The notes below the pieces were generated by a model. The model made no database searches, was not told the origin of the DNA, and saw only the letters and a program-made list of their open reading frames with translations. Of a DNA stretch of 64,000 bases, positions 8,919 to 17,272 are shown piece by piece. Made by a program: the position numbers and the translations under genes. The stretch comes from Actinoplanes aureus. GTDB taxonomy: Bacteria; Actinomycetota; Actinomycetes; Mycobacteriales; Micromonosporaceae. The stretch covers positions 248,001 through 312,000 of the forward strand of contig NZ_JADQTO010000010.1 in the NCBI RefSeq assembly GCF_015704865.1. The letters run 5' to 3'. Numbering within the stretch: position 1 is the first letter of the stretch; the number at the start of each line of letters is the position of its first letter.

Positions 8919-8937
8919 TTAGGCTCGCCTAACCTCA
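8919..8937. promoter_or_regulatory. Iron box (DmdR/IdeR-type operator)
   Basis: TTAGGCTCGCCTAACCTCA matches the actinobacterial DtxR-family consensus TTAGGTTAGGCTAACCTAA at all but three or four of 19 positions. It contains the perfect 6-2-6 repeat TTAGGC-TC-GCCTAA. It lies 15 bases before the DUF3159 start and 57 bases from the divergent flavoprotein start. Confidence 0.8.
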
Positions 8938-8952
8938 ACAGACAGGGTGAAG

Positions 8953-9588
8953 ATGGCACAGCCGGAATCGCTGACGGAGTTGCTCGACGGGCGGCGGGCG
9001 GCGATCGACGCCTCGCTGCCGGCCGTCGGATTCGTCGCCGGCTGGCTACTCGGCGGCCAGTCGATCTGGGGCGGCACCATCGGTGCGGCCGTCTTCGCGA
9101 TCGGCATCGCGGTCTGGCGGCTGCGCAACGGTGACCGCCCGCGCGCGGTCCTGATCGGGCTGCTGGGCGTGTCCGTGGCCGCGCTGATCGCCCTGCGTAC
9201 CGGCAAGGCCGAGAACTTCTTCCTGCTCCAGCTCTTCAGCAACGCGGCGAGCGCGCTGGCCTGGGCGGTCAGCATCGTGATCCGCTGGCCGCTGCTCGGC
9301 GTCATCGTCGGTGCCGTGCTCGGCCAGAAGACCCGCTGGCGGCGTGATCCGGCGCTGCTGCGGGCGTACTCGCGGGGCAGCTGGGTGTGGGTCATGCAGT
9401 ACCTGATCCGGATGGCGGTCTTCCTGCCGCTCTACAGCGCCGGGCTGGTGGCCGCGCTGGGCGTCGCCCGGGTCGCGCTGAGCTGGCCGCTGGTGGCCGC
9501 CTGCCTGACGGTGAGCTGGTGGGTGATCCGCCGCAACCTCCCCGCCGGCCACCCCGGCCTGCGCCACCCGGTCGGTCAGGAAGTCTGA
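8953..9588 (+). CDS. DUF3159 family membrane protein
   Basis: A 211-residue integral membrane protein of the actinobacterial DUF3159 family, with a short cytoplasmic N-terminus (MAQPESLTELLDGRRAAIDASLP), about six hydrophobic segments, and the family-like GQKTRWRRDPALLRAYSRGSWVW loop near residue 118. The ATG at 8953 is favoured over the GTG at 8947 because AGGG is correctly spaced. The function is unknown. An iron box immediately upstream suggests induction in low iron. A methyltransferase gene follows after one base, probably in the same operon. Confidence 0.85.
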   Translation: MAQPESLTELLDGRRAAIDASLPAVGFVAGWLLGGQSIWGGTIGAAVFAIGIAVWRLRNGDRPRAVLIGLLGVSVAALIALRTGKAENFFLLQLFSNAASALAWAVSIVIRWPLLGVIVGAVLGQKTRWRRDPALLRAYSRGSWVWVMQYLIRMAVFLPLYSAGLVAALGVARVALSWPLVAACLTVSWWVIRRNLPAGHPGLRHPVGQEV

Positions 9589-9589
9589 C

Positions 9590-10366
9590 GTGGACTGGGT
9601 GCCCGGCTTCTACTCGCGGACCGGTTCCTGGTGGGGCCCCGCGGAGGCGCGCATCACAGAGCGGGACCACCGGCGCGTGCGCCTGCTGGGCGAGCACGCC
9701 GGCGCCGGGCCGCACCGGGTGCTGGAACTGGGCTGCGGCTACGGCACCACGGCGGCGGCGACCGCGCGGGCCGGGCACTCGGTCACCGCGGTGGAGATCA
9801 CCGATCGGGTCGGCTTCGCCGACAGCTTCAGCCGGGACGTCGCGCCGGGCTCGCTCACCCTCGTCAACGAAGACTTCTATCGGGTACGCCTACCCGAGCG
9901 GTTCGGCGCCGTCACGTACTGGAACGGCTTCGGGGTCGGTTCGGACGCCGACCAGCGCCGGCTGTTGCGGCGGATCGCCGCCGAGTGGCTGCTGCCGGAC
10001 GGCGTCGCCCTGATCGACGTGTTCAACCCCTTCGTCTGGGCGCGCTGGGACGGTGACGAGACCCACCGGACGCCGGATCCGGCACGCGGCTACGCGTACG
10101 AGTTGTTCGAGGTGACCACCTTCGACCCGGTGACCTGCACCGCGGTCGACACCTGGTGGGAGGCCGGACGGCCGGACGAGAAGATCAGCCAGGTGCTGCG
10201 CTGCTACTCCCCGGCCGACCTGACGCTGCTGCTGGAGGGCACCGGGTTGCGGCTGACGGCGGTCACCGTCGGCGAGGAGAGTTTCGCTCCGGCGACCATG
10301 CGGCCGGGCTGGGCCGAGCTGCTGCGGGAGCATCCGGAGTACGTCGCCGTGCTGCGCCGTCAGTGA
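9590..10366 (+). CDS. SAM-dependent class I methyltransferase
   Basis: A 258-residue Rossmann methyltransferase. Motif I is VLELGCGYGTTAAATARAGH (about residues 43-62), followed by the acidic motif VTAVEITD and the motif IV region FGAVTYWNGFGVGSDADQ. The GTG start is one base after the DUF3159 stop, so the genes are coupled and may share the iron-box promoter. The substrate is unknown. Its 3' end overlaps the opposing HxlR gene by seven bases. Confidence 0.85.
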   Translation: MDWVPGFYSRTGSWWGPAEARITERDHRRVRLLGEHAGAGPHRVLELGCGYGTTAAATARAGHSVTAVEITDRVGFADSFSRDVAPGSLTLVNEDFYRVRLPERFGAVTYWNGFGVGSDADQRRLLRRIAAEWLLPDGVALIDVFNPFVWARWDGDETHRTPDPARGYAYELFEVTTFDPVTCTAVDTWWEAGRPDEKISQVLRCYSPADLTLLLEGTGLRLTAVTVGEESFAPATMRPGWAELLREHPEYVAVLRRQ

Positions 10367-10707
10367 GGCGAGGTCTCGCGGGCGTCGAGGAGTTCGTCCC
10401 AGTGGTCGCGGGCCCACTCGCAGGCGGCGTCCATCGGCCCGAGCAGGCTGCGGCCCAGCTCGGTCAGGCGGTACTCGACCGGCTGGCCGGCCCGCGTGAT
10501 CAGCCCGTCCCGTTCCAGCGTGCGCAGCGACTTGGTGAGCGTCCGCGCGGTGACCGAGCGCAGCGGGATCCGCAGTTCGGAGAAGCGCCGCGGGCCGCCC
10601 TCCAGGCACCGGATGACCATGCCGGCCCATTTGTCGCCGATCCGGATCGGTGACAGGCCGGTGGGGCAGACCGGATCGAACATGTCGGGGTCCAGGGGCG
10701 TCCGCAT
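10360..10707 (-). CDS. HxlR-family winged-helix regulator
   Basis: A 115-residue HxlR regulator. The Cys-containing N-terminus (VCPTGLSPIRIGDKWAGMVI) precedes a winged helix (RRFSELRIPLRSVTARTLTKSLRTLERDGLI) and the wing VEYRLTELGRSLL. HxlR proteins often sense reactive aldehydes or quinones through that Cys, and this one keeps it at residue 14. It diverges from a reductase-like gene with a 20-bp palindrome between them, the classic autoregulated arrangement. The sensed compound is inferred from the family only. Confidence 0.9.
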   Translation of the reverse strand: MRTPLDPDMFDPVCPTGLSPIRIGDKWAGMVIRCLEGGPRRFSELRIPLRSVTARTLTKSLRTLERDGLITRAGQPVEYRLTELGRSLLGPMDAACEWARDHWDELLDARETSPH

Positions 10708-10721
10708 CGTCCCACCGTATT

Positions 10722-10741
10722 CGGTATCCGATCGGATACCG
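10722..10741. promoter_or_regulatory. 20-bp palindromic operator, probably HxlR
   Basis: CGGTATCCGATCGGATACCG is a perfect 20-bp palindrome, 14 bases from the HxlR start and 65 from the divergent reductase start. It is the obvious binding site for the HxlR dimer. Confidence 0.8.
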
Positions 10742-10806
10742 GGTGCCCGGATAAGTTCGCGCCGTCGCCGGCCGTCCGGGCCGGCTCGGGGAGGCGAGGT
10801 ACGCCG

Positions 10807-11424
10807 ATGAGCGGGATCGTGGTTTTCGGAGCGGGTGGACGGGCCGGGCGGGCGGCCGTCGCCGAGGCGGTGCGGCGTGGGCATCGGGTCACCGCGGTGG
10901 TCCGCGACCCGGCCCGGCACCCCGGCTTCGCGGCGGACGGTGCGGTACGGGTGGTAGCCGGCGACGTGACCGACGGGCCGGGTGTCGCCCGGATCGCCGC
11001 CGGGCACGACGCGGTGATCGCCGCCGTCTACGACCCGGCCGCGCCGGAGGACTTCTTTCCCTCCGCGGTCCGCGCCCTGCTCACCGCGGAGGTGCCGCGG
11101 CTGGTGTGGGTGGGCCTGGCCTCGGTACTGGCGACCGGCGACGGGACGGCACTGATGGACACGGCCGGCTATCCACAGGAGTACCGGTCGTTCTATCTGG
11201 CTCACGCCGCCGGGAACCAGGTGCTGCGGGCCGCCGGGACGGACTGGCTGATCGTCAGCCCGGCCGGCGACTTCGACCACGGTGGCGCCTCCACCGGCGG
11301 CTACCGGACGGCCCCGGCGCGGGCCGACAGCCGCATCACCTATGCCGACTTCGCGATCGCGCTGCTCGACGAGATCGACACGCCGAAGAACCACCGCACC
11401 CACATCGGGGTCGAATCACGGTGA
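10807..11424 (+). CDS. NAD(P)-binding reductase-like protein (atypical SDR)
   Basis: A 205-residue Rossmann protein of the NAD(P)H-binding atypical SDR/NmrA group. The nucleotide motif is VVFGAGGRAGRAAV at residues 5-18, with DVTDGPGVARIAAGHDAVI following and a SPAGDFDHGG loop near residue 155. It has no SDR Tyr-x3-Lys pair in the normal place. It is divergently paired with the HxlR regulator, the usual context of aldehyde- or quinone-responsive reductases. A perfect 15-bp hairpin follows its stop. Confidence 0.85.
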   Translation: MSGIVVFGAGGRAGRAAVAEAVRRGHRVTAVVRDPARHPGFAADGAVRVVAGDVTDGPGVARIAAGHDAVIAAVYDPAAPEDFFPSAVRALLTAEVPRLVWVGLASVLATGDGTALMDTAGYPQEYRSFYLAHAAGNQVLRAAGTDWLIVSPAGDFDHGGASTGGYRTAPARADSRITYADFAIALLDEIDTPKNHRTHIGVESR

Positions 11425-11428
11425 CCAC

Positions 11429-11470
11429 CTGCCCGCTCCCGGCGGTCGCCGGGCGGCCGGGAGCGGGCAG
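11429..11470. terminator. Strong hairpin between convergent genes
   Basis: Bases 11429-11443 pair perfectly with 11456-11470 (15-bp GC-rich stem, 12-base loop). It starts four bases after the reductase stop and lies between convergent genes. There is no U-tract, as is usual in actinomycetes. Confidence 0.75.
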
Positions 11471-11550
11471 CTGATCGCGCTGCTCGGCGGAAGGTGTGGT
11501 GGTCGGGACGGGTGGCGCGTACCCCGGCATGGTGGAATGCGCGAGCGCCC

Positions 11551-12393
11551 TTACTCCGCGGGAACGTGCTTGTCGAAGCCGATGTAAAGGCGGGCCGCGG
11601 CGTTCGCGCCGAGCGCGCCCAGGGTCTCCAGCTCGCGCAGCCGCAGCAGGGCCGGGTGCTCCGCGTACGCCTCGGCGGCGGCCGCGAGCCGGCGCAGCGC
11701 GTCCACCTCGGCCTCGGCACGGATGCGCTTGGCCTCGGCGTCGGCCTCCGCCGCGAGCCGGGTGGACTCGACGCGGCCCTGCGCGGCGACGCGCTCGGCG
11801 TGCGCCTTCGAGGTCGCCTCGAGTGCCTCCCGGTCGGCCTTAGTACGCGCCTCGACCATCTGCGCCTCGGCCAGCCGCTGGGCGGTGAGCACCCGGTTCA
11901 TGACGTCCTGAAGGTTGCCCGGGAAGACCAGGTCCTTCACGTCGGCGCGGATGATCTCGACGCCGTACCCGGCGGAGACGCCCTCGACGTCGCGCAGGAT
12001 GTCCTCGCTGAGCTGGTTGCGGTTGGTGAGGATGGCCTCCAGGGTCATCGACGCCAGCGACCGGCGGGCGGCGAGCTGCACGTCGCTGTAGACCCGGTCG
12101 ACGTAGTCGGCCACGCGCTCCATCGCGGCGACCGGGTCGACCACCCGGAAGTGCGTGATGATGTTGACCCGGACGGCGACCTTGTCGGCGGTCAGGATCT
12201 CCTGGCCCTTGATGTTGAGCTCGCGCTCGCGCAGGTCGACGAAGACGACGTCGACGGCCGGCACCCGCTGTCCCGGGTAGCGCCGCTTGGGCAGCTCGTA
12301 GCGGCCCGGCTCGAGCACCTGGTCGAGTCGGCCGTCGACGTAGCGCAGGCCACGGAAACCGCTCCGGACGATCACCTCACGGGTCTTGGACAT
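11551..12393 (-). CDS. SPFH/Band-7 domain protein (slipin-like)
   Basis: A 280-residue stomatin/prohibitin-superfamily protein. The SPFH domain spans about residues 5-180 (VDVVFVDLRERELNIKGQEILTADK is typical), followed by an alanine- and glutamate-rich coiled coil (about 185-255). Unlike most slipins it shows no N-terminal membrane helix, so it probably associates with membranes peripherally or through partners. No NfeD partner is adjacent. It diverges from a small membrane-protein gene across a 203-base gap with nested inverted repeats. Confidence 0.88.
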   Translation of the reverse strand: MSKTREVIVRSGFRGLRYVDGRLDQVLEPGRYELPKRRYPGQRVPAVDVVFVDLRERELNIKGQEILTADKVAVRVNIITHFRVVDPVAAMERVADYVDRVYSDVQLAARRSLASMTLEAILTNRNQLSEDILRDVEGVSAGYGVEIIRADVKDLVFPGNLQDVMNRVLTAQRLAEAQMVEARTKADREALEATSKAHAERVAAQGRVESTRLAAEADAEAKRIRAEAEVDALRRLAAAAEAYAEHPALLRLRELETLGALGANAAARLYIGFDKHVPAE

Positions 12394-12596
12394 GGTTCAC
12401 CTCTGTTGCGAAGAAAAAGGGTGGCCCCGTAGCGGTTCCGACGGGAAGGATCCGTCGCCTGGAAGGCAGCGGGACGAGCGTGGTTTGAGCGCCAGTGCGT
12501 CCGCTGTGGAGGCGCTTTCTTCTGGAACCGCCGGGGCCGCATTGAGAGTGGCAAAATCCTCGATCAGCCACAACGCAATATCGACTGGGGGACCCC

Positions 12597-13133
12597 ATGC
12601 TCGCCGAGTACGTCCGCGATGCCGCGATGACCGCCGCGATCTTCGGGTTCTTCGCGATGGCCTGGTTCGGCTGGGCCTTGGAGGCGCCGCCGCCGGCGTG
12701 GCGCCGGTACCTGTACGCCGCATTGACCGTCTCCGCGCTGGCGATGGCCGGCGGTGCCGTGCAGGCCGCCCTGCACTGGTCCGACGGGTCGGTGTTCGAC
12801 GAGTCGGTCGGCCGGACCTACGGGATCGTCGTGGGCATCGAGTTCGCCGTCGCCGGGATCGGCGCCGCCCTGCTCGGGGTGGCACGGCGGCAATCGCTGA
12901 TCCCGGTCTGGATCGCCTTGGTGGTCGGGGTGCACATGTTCCCGATCGCGGCGTTGCTCCACTACCCCGCGATCCACGTCGTCGGCGTACTGATCACCGC
13001 CACGGCTCTCGCCACGATCCCGATCTCCCGCGCGACGCGGCTGCACCCGAGCGCCGTCGTGGGTGTGGGAACCGGGGTCGCGCTGCTCGCCGGGTCTCTG
13101 CACTCGCTGTGGACGACGTTTCTCAGCTGGTAG
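12597..13133 (+). CDS. Six-helix membrane protein of unknown function
   Basis: A 178-residue protein composed almost entirely of hydrophobic helices (about residues 8-28, 38-58, 72-95, 100-118, 124-140, 150-172). TGGGGGA precedes the ATG at 12597. I do not recognise the family. It diverges from the SPFH gene, so a membrane-organisation role is possible but unproven. Its 3' end overlaps the opposing ferredoxin gene by 11 bases. Confidence 0.75.
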   Translation: MLAEYVRDAAMTAAIFGFFAMAWFGWALEAPPPAWRRYLYAALTVSALAMAGGAVQAALHWSDGSVFDESVGRTYGIVVGIEFAVAGIGAALLGVARRQSLIPVWIALVVGVHMFPIAALLHYPAIHVVGVLITATALATIPISRATRLHPSAVVGVGTGVALLAGSLHSLWTTFLSW

Positions 13134-13317
13134 TGATCGCGCCGGTCGGGCAGACCGCCTCGGCCTCGCGCACGATGCCGTGCAGCGGCTCGGCCGGCTC
13201 CGGTTCGAGCAGCACCACGATGCCGTCCTCCTCGCCCTGGTCGAAGACGTCCGGCGCGAGCAGGACGCACTGCCCGGCGCCGCAGCACCTCTCCCGATCG
13301 ACGCTGACCCGGATCAC
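13123..13317 (-). CDS. 3Fe-4S ferredoxin, electron donor to the adjacent P450
   Basis: A 64-residue ferredoxin closely resembling streptomycete P450 ferredoxins such as SuaB. Cluster ligands are Cys11, Cys17 and Cys56 (RCCGAGQCVLLAPDVFDQ and AVCPTGAI); Ala14 occupies the place of the fourth Cys of 4Fe-4S proteins, which predicts a 3Fe-4S cluster. Its ATG overlaps the P450 stop (ATGA), so the pair is translationally coupled. A ferredoxin reductase must come from elsewhere in the genome. Confidence 0.95.
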   Translation of the reverse strand: MIRVSVDRERCCGAGQCVLLAPDVFDQGEEDGIVVLLEPEPAEPLHGIVREAEAVCPTGAITTS

Positions 13318-14519
13318 CAGCGCACCATGAGGCGTTCCAGACCGCCGATGATCAGTCCTTCCCGGCGCGGCAATTCCTCGGGGCTCACGTCCAGGGCCAG
13401 GCCGGGCAACCGGTCCAGCAGAACGGTCAGCGCGGTCTGCAACTCGGTACGCGCCAGCGCCTGCCCGATGCAGGAGTGCGGCCCGGCGCCGAAGGACAGG
13501 TGCGGGTTGGGCGCGCGCCGCAGATCCATGTCACCGGCGCTCTCGAACGCGGTCTCGTCCCGGTTCGCCGCCGCCATGCTGGTGATCACCGTCGTGCCGG
13601 GCGGCAGTTTCGTGCCACCGACCTCGATCTCCTCGGTGATGTAGCGGGGCAGTCCGAAGCCCGGGTTGGCGTCGAAGCGCAGCGCCTCCTCCACCGCGGT
13701 ACGCACCAGCGCCGGCTCGGCCACCAGCTGCTCCCACCGGGACCGGTCGGCCAGCAGCATCGCGGTCATCTTGCCGATCATGTTGGCGGTGGTCTCGTGC
13801 CCGGCGATCAGCAGGCCCTGCGCGGTGCCGACCAGCTCCATCTGGGACAGCTGCCCGTCCTCCGCGTCGGCCACCGCGATCAGTTCACTGATCAGGTCGT
13901 CGCCCGGGTCGGCGCGCTTGGCGTCGACGTGCGCCCAGATGTACCGGCCGAACTCCTGCTCCGCGGCGTTGATCTCGTCCTGTTGGTAGCGGGTCAGGCT
14001 GAGCATGTGGTCCGACCAGTAGGCGAACTTGGCCCGGTCACTGTCCGGCACACCGAGCAGGTCGCAGATCACCCACACCGGCAGCGGGAACCCGTACGAC
14101 GAGACCAGGTCGGCCGGGGCACCACCGGCGACCATCTCGTCGAGCAGCCGCTCGGCCATCGCCTGGATCCGCGGCTGCATGGCGGCCATCCGCTTGGCCG
14201 TGAAGTAGCGCCCGACGAGCCGCCGCCAGCGCTGGTGCGCCTCACCGGTCGGCGTCTTCTCGGCCTGCTCGGCGCCGAACACGCCACCGGACTCGTTGGC
14301 GGTGATTCGGGCGGCGTCCTCGGCGTTCAGCAGCCGGTTGAACCGGGGGTCGCTGAGCACCTGCCGCACGTCGGAGTACCGGGTCAGCAGCAGAGCCGGG
14401 TCGCCGCTGGCCAGCCGCACCTCGGCGACCGGGCATCCGGACCGCAGCTCGGCCCACTCCGGAGGCGGTTCCAATGCGGTCGGCTGCGGGAACGGGTACT
14501 CGGGAAGATCGATGTCCAT
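13314..14519 (-). CDS. Cytochrome P450 (CYP105-like class)
   Basis: A 401-residue soluble bacterial P450 monooxygenase. The oxygen-binding I-helix motif is GLLIAGHETTAN, the K-helix ExxR is EEALRF, and the heme-binding loop FGAGPHSCIGQALART places the ligand at Cys350. It forms an operon with a 3Fe-4S ferredoxin and diverges from a TetR regulator with an inverted repeat between them, typical of inducible xenobiotic or secondary-metabolite hydroxylases. The substrate cannot be read from sequence; the CYP family assignment needs alignment. Confidence 0.93.
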   Translation of the reverse strand: MDIDLPEYPFPQPTALEPPPEWAELRSGCPVAEVRLASGDPALLLTRYSDVRQVLSDPRFNRLLNAEDAARITANESGGVFGAEQAEKTPTGEAHQRWRRLVGRYFTAKRMAAMQPRIQAMAERLLDEMVAGGAPADLVSSYGFPLPVWVICDLLGVPDSDRAKFAYWSDHMLSLTRYQQDEINAAEQEFGRYIWAHVDAKRADPGDDLISELIAVADAEDGQLSQMELVGTAQGLLIAGHETTANMIGKMTAMLLADRSRWEQLVAEPALVRTAVEEALRFDANPGFGLPRYITEEIEVGGTKLPPGTTVITSMAAANRDETAFESAGDMDLRRAPNPHLSFGAGPHSCIGQALARTELQTALTVLLDRLPGLALDVSPEELPRREGLIIGGLERLMVRW

Positions 14520-14558
14520 CGTCGCCCCTCAGTCGCAGTCCACTGACAGTCGTCAATC

Positions 14559-14574
14559 TAAGACGGCTGTCTTA
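14559..14574. promoter_or_regulatory. Operator between P450 and TetR genes
   Basis: TAAGAC-GGCT-GTCTTA is a perfect 6-4-6 inverted repeat, three bases before the GTG start of the TetR gene and 40 bases from the P450 start. It is the probable autoregulatory site. Confidence 0.65.
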
Positions 14575-14576
14575 AC

Positions 14577-15188
14577 GTGACAAGGATGAAAACCCGGGAG
14601 CGGATCCTGGCCACGGCCGAGCAGCTGTTCGCACTGCACGGGGTCGCCGCGGTCTCGAACCGGCGGATCAGCGAGGCCGCGGGCCAGGCCAACAACTCGG
14701 TCATCGCGTACCACTTCGGCTCCCGCGCGGACCTGATGCGGGCCATCGCTCGCCCGCACAACGCGGACATCGAGCAACGACGATTCGCGCTGCTCGCCGC
14801 TTCCGGCGAACCGGACACGCTGCCCGGCTGGGCCGGCGTCCTGGTCCGGCCGATCACCGACCACTTCGCCGCGCTCGGCCCGCAGAGCTGGTACGCCCGG
14901 TTCGCCGCACAGGCCAGCACCGACCCGGCCCTGCGCGCCGTACTCACCGAGGAGGCCCTCGCCACCCCGTCCACGCAGCTCACGCTGCGAGAGATCAGGC
15001 TGCGCACGCCGGCGCTGCCGCCGGTGGTGCAGCGCCAGCGCACCGACATGACCCGGTTGCTGGTCGTGCACATCTGCGCCGAACAGGAACGCGCCCGGCA
15101 CGACGGCACCGCCGACGCCACGTGGGAGGAGACCGCCGAGGCCCTGATCGACGCGCTCACCGGACTATGGATGGCGTCGATGCGCTGA
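14577..15188 (+). CDS. TetR/AcrR-family regulator of the P450 operon
   Basis: A 203-residue TetR regulator. The helix-turn-helix is ILATAEQLFALHGVAAVSNRRISEAAGQANNSVIAYHFGSRADL; the rest is the helical ligand domain. The GTG at 14577 or ATG at 14586 may start it. It diverges from the P450-ferredoxin operon with a 6-4-6 inverted repeat in the gap, so it probably represses that operon and itself until a substrate-like ligand binds. Confidence 0.88.
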   Translation: MTRMKTRERILATAEQLFALHGVAAVSNRRISEAAGQANNSVIAYHFGSRADLMRAIARPHNADIEQRRFALLAASGEPDTLPGWAGVLVRPITDHFAALGPQSWYARFAAQASTDPALRAVLTEEALATPSTQLTLREIRLRTPALPPVVQRQRTDMTRLLVVHICAEQERARHDGTADATWEETAEALIDALTGLWMASMR

Positions 15189-15242
15189 TTCCGTCGCACA
15201 GTATGGTTCTCGCAACGGAATCCGCGAAACCGGGGGATCGAC

Positions 15243-16220
15243 GTGACTACTAAGCTCGCCGCGATGATCGACGCCCAGCCCGCCGTGATCGAGTCGCTCG
15301 CCGACCCAGCGTTGACCGCGAAAGCCGCCGACCGCCTCCGCGGCGCTCGCCGGATCTGGCTGATCGGCACCGGCACCAGCCGGCACGCCGCCGAGCTCGG
15401 CGCCGCCGCGTTGCTCCGCGCCGGCATCGATGCCCGATGGATCCCCGCCGTCAGTTTCGCCACCACACCCGGCCTGCTTCGGTCCGGCGACGCCGCCATC
15501 GTGATCACCCACACCGGGACGACGCCCTACGCCCTGCGCAGCCGGCACGCCGTCCTGGACGCCGGTCTCCCGCTGGTCACCGTCACCGGCCCGGAGAGCA
15601 CATGGCCCGAGGCCGTCCGCACGCCAGTGGTCGAGCGCTCGGAGACATACACCGTCAGCTACACCGCGGCCCTCACCGTACTCGCCCAGATCAGCCACCA
15701 CCTCGGCGCCGGCGGCGCCGGGCCGGACCGGGTCCGGGCCATCGCCGCCCAGGTCCGCGACGTGATCGCGAAGCCGGGCATCGAGGAGATCACCGCGCCG
15801 GAGCGCGCCCTCGCGATCGTCGGACCCGGCGCCTGGTCGGTGACCGCGCGCGAGGGAGCGCTGAAGATCCGCGAAGGCGCCCGGATCCTTTGCGAAGGCT
15901 TCGACGCGGAACACCTGTTGCACGGCAATGCCGTGCCCTACCACAGCGCCGATCAGCTGCTGGTCCTCCAGCCGGACGCCGACGACGAAGGGCTGACCGC
16001 CGCCCTGGCGGACGCCGCGCGGCGGGAGAACATCCCCGTGGTCACTCTCTGCGATCAGCTGCCGACCACGATCGGGGAGATCCTGGCGCAGATCCCGATG
16101 ACCGTACGCCTGCAGCTGCTCGCCCTGCGCCTGGCCACCCATCGTGGACAGAACGCCGACGTCGCGATCACCGGCGCCTGGGCCGAGCCCGACCTGTGGC
16201 GGCTGGGCCACCCCTCATAG
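15243..16220 (+). CDS. SIS-domain sugar-phosphate isomerase/deaminase-like protein
   Basis: A 325-residue protein with two SIS domains like the isomerase half of GlmS. The first carries WLIGTGTSRHAAELGAA, AIVITHTGTTPYAL and LVTVTG; the second carries AIVGPGAWSVTAREGALKIREGARILCEGFDAEHLLHGNAVPY. No glutaminase domain is present, so it is probably an amino-sugar-phosphate isomerase or deaminase rather than GlmS. GGGGGA precedes the GTG start. It overlaps the opposing DUF1905 gene by six bases. Confidence 0.85.
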   Translation: MTTKLAAMIDAQPAVIESLADPALTAKAADRLRGARRIWLIGTGTSRHAAELGAAALLRAGIDARWIPAVSFATTPGLLRSGDAAIVITHTGTTPYALRSRHAVLDAGLPLVTVTGPESTWPEAVRTPVVERSETYTVSYTAALTVLAQISHHLGAGGAGPDRVRAIAAQVRDVIAKPGIEEITAPERALAIVGPGAWSVTAREGALKIREGARILCEGFDAEHLLHGNAVPYHSADQLLVLQPDADDEGLTAALADAARRENIPVVTLCDQLPTTIGEILAQIPMTVRLQLLALRLATHRGQNADVAITGAWAEPDLWRLGHPS

Positions 16221-16517
16221 GTCGACCAGCTCGACGGTCACGCCGGCGACGTCACCGGAACTCAGCTTCTCCGCGGCCCGGATCGCCCGCTTGACCGGCA
16301 GCACATAGGCACCGCGCCCGCTGTCCGGAAAGATCGATGTCGTCCAGGTGCTCCCCCCGATCGTGGCGCGCACCCGCACCGAGCCGAAGCCACGTGGCTG
16401 CCCGGCGGTCAGGTCGCGGATCTCGTCGGAATCCGCCGCCGGCAGGCTCACGAAGGTCCAGCTGTCGCCACGGCGGGCATCCCAGATCCACAGCTCGGCC
16501 TTGAATTCCACCTTCAC
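16215..16517 (-). CDS. DUF1905 family protein
   Basis: A 100-residue beta-rich protein of the DUF1905 family, recognised by WTFVSLPAADSDEI, GFGSVRVRATIGGSTWTTSIFP and YVLPVKRAIRAAEKLSSGD. The family is often found alone or fused to a YdeI-like domain; the biochemical role is unknown. It is transcribed convergently with the SIS gene. Confidence 0.85.
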   Translation of the reverse strand: MKVEFKAELWIWDARRGDSWTFVSLPAADSDEIRDLTAGQPRGFGSVRVRATIGGSTWTTSIFPDSGRGAYVLPVKRAIRAAEKLSSGDVAGVTVELVDL

Positions 16518-16561
16518 GCCGGCAGCATGCCACGAGGGTCCGACAAAACCGCGAGGTTCCT

Positions 16562-17269
16562 TCAGCGAGGGCGCGGAATGACGGCGTCGCCGAAGGCGAC
16601 CCGGCCCGGCCGTTCGACGGTGGCGTAGACGCCGAAGGTCAGCGCGTGCCGGTCGGCCAGCGTCTTGAGCAGGTCGTTCCGCTCGCCGGCCCGTTCCTGC
16701 GCCATGTCGATCATCACGCAGCGGGTGAGGGCGCGAACCGGCCGCAGGACGAGGTCCGGGCCGATCCGCAGCTCGCCTCCCGGCCAGTCGTCCTCGGGGA
16801 AGCCGCTGCCGGGCACGTCGATCAGCAGGTTGGCGCGGAACCGCAGCGGGTCCACGCCGCTACCGTCCGGTTCCCCGCCGGCGAGCTCGGTCAGCCGCCG
16901 CAGCGCGGCCGTGGTGATCACGCTGACCGGCCCCTCGTCGTGGTGCGGCACCCCGCTCTCCGGGGCGAGTGTCACCGTCCGGCCGAGCAGGTCACCGACG
17001 GCCCGGTGCCCGTCCGGATCGTCGGCGGCGAACCGCCGGCCGTCCGGCAGCTCGACGACGGCCGGCTCGCCCGCGTACGCACGCAGGCCGAACAGGCCCG
17101 GCATCCGCCGGAAGCGGCGGGTGTTCTTGCCGCTGCCGAACTTGCCGTCCGGGTCACGCACCGCCCACAGCCGGTCGCCGGCCAGGCCGCGCTCACCCAC
17201 GTCCGCGGCCTCGACCACCTCGCCGAGCATGGACTTGACCGGATAGCGCCGGATCTGGATCACCCGCAC
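16562..17269 (-). CDS. MOSC-domain protein
   Basis: A 235-residue MOSC protein. The N-terminal beta-barrel domain begins VIQIRRYPVKSMLGE and contains DRLWAVRD; the MOSC domain includes DPLRFRANLLID and PVRALTRCVMID, whose Cys (about residue 188) is the conserved site thought to handle sulfur for molybdenum cofactor enzymes. It may act in N-hydroxylated-compound reduction like mARC proteins. It starts three bases after the stop of a small Cys-containing protein and forms an operon with it and a flavin monooxygenase. Confidence 0.88.
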   Translation of the reverse strand: MRVIQIRRYPVKSMLGEVVEAADVGERGLAGDRLWAVRDPDGKFGSGKNTRRFRRMPGLFGLRAYAGEPAVVELPDGRRFAADDPDGHRAVGDLLGRTVTLAPESGVPHHDEGPVSVITTAALRRLTELAGGEPDGSGVDPLRFRANLLIDVPGSGFPEDDWPGGELRIGPDLVLRPVRALTRCVMIDMAQERAGERNDLLKTLADRHALTFGVYATVERPGRVAFGDAVIPRPR

Positions 17270-17272
17270 GGC

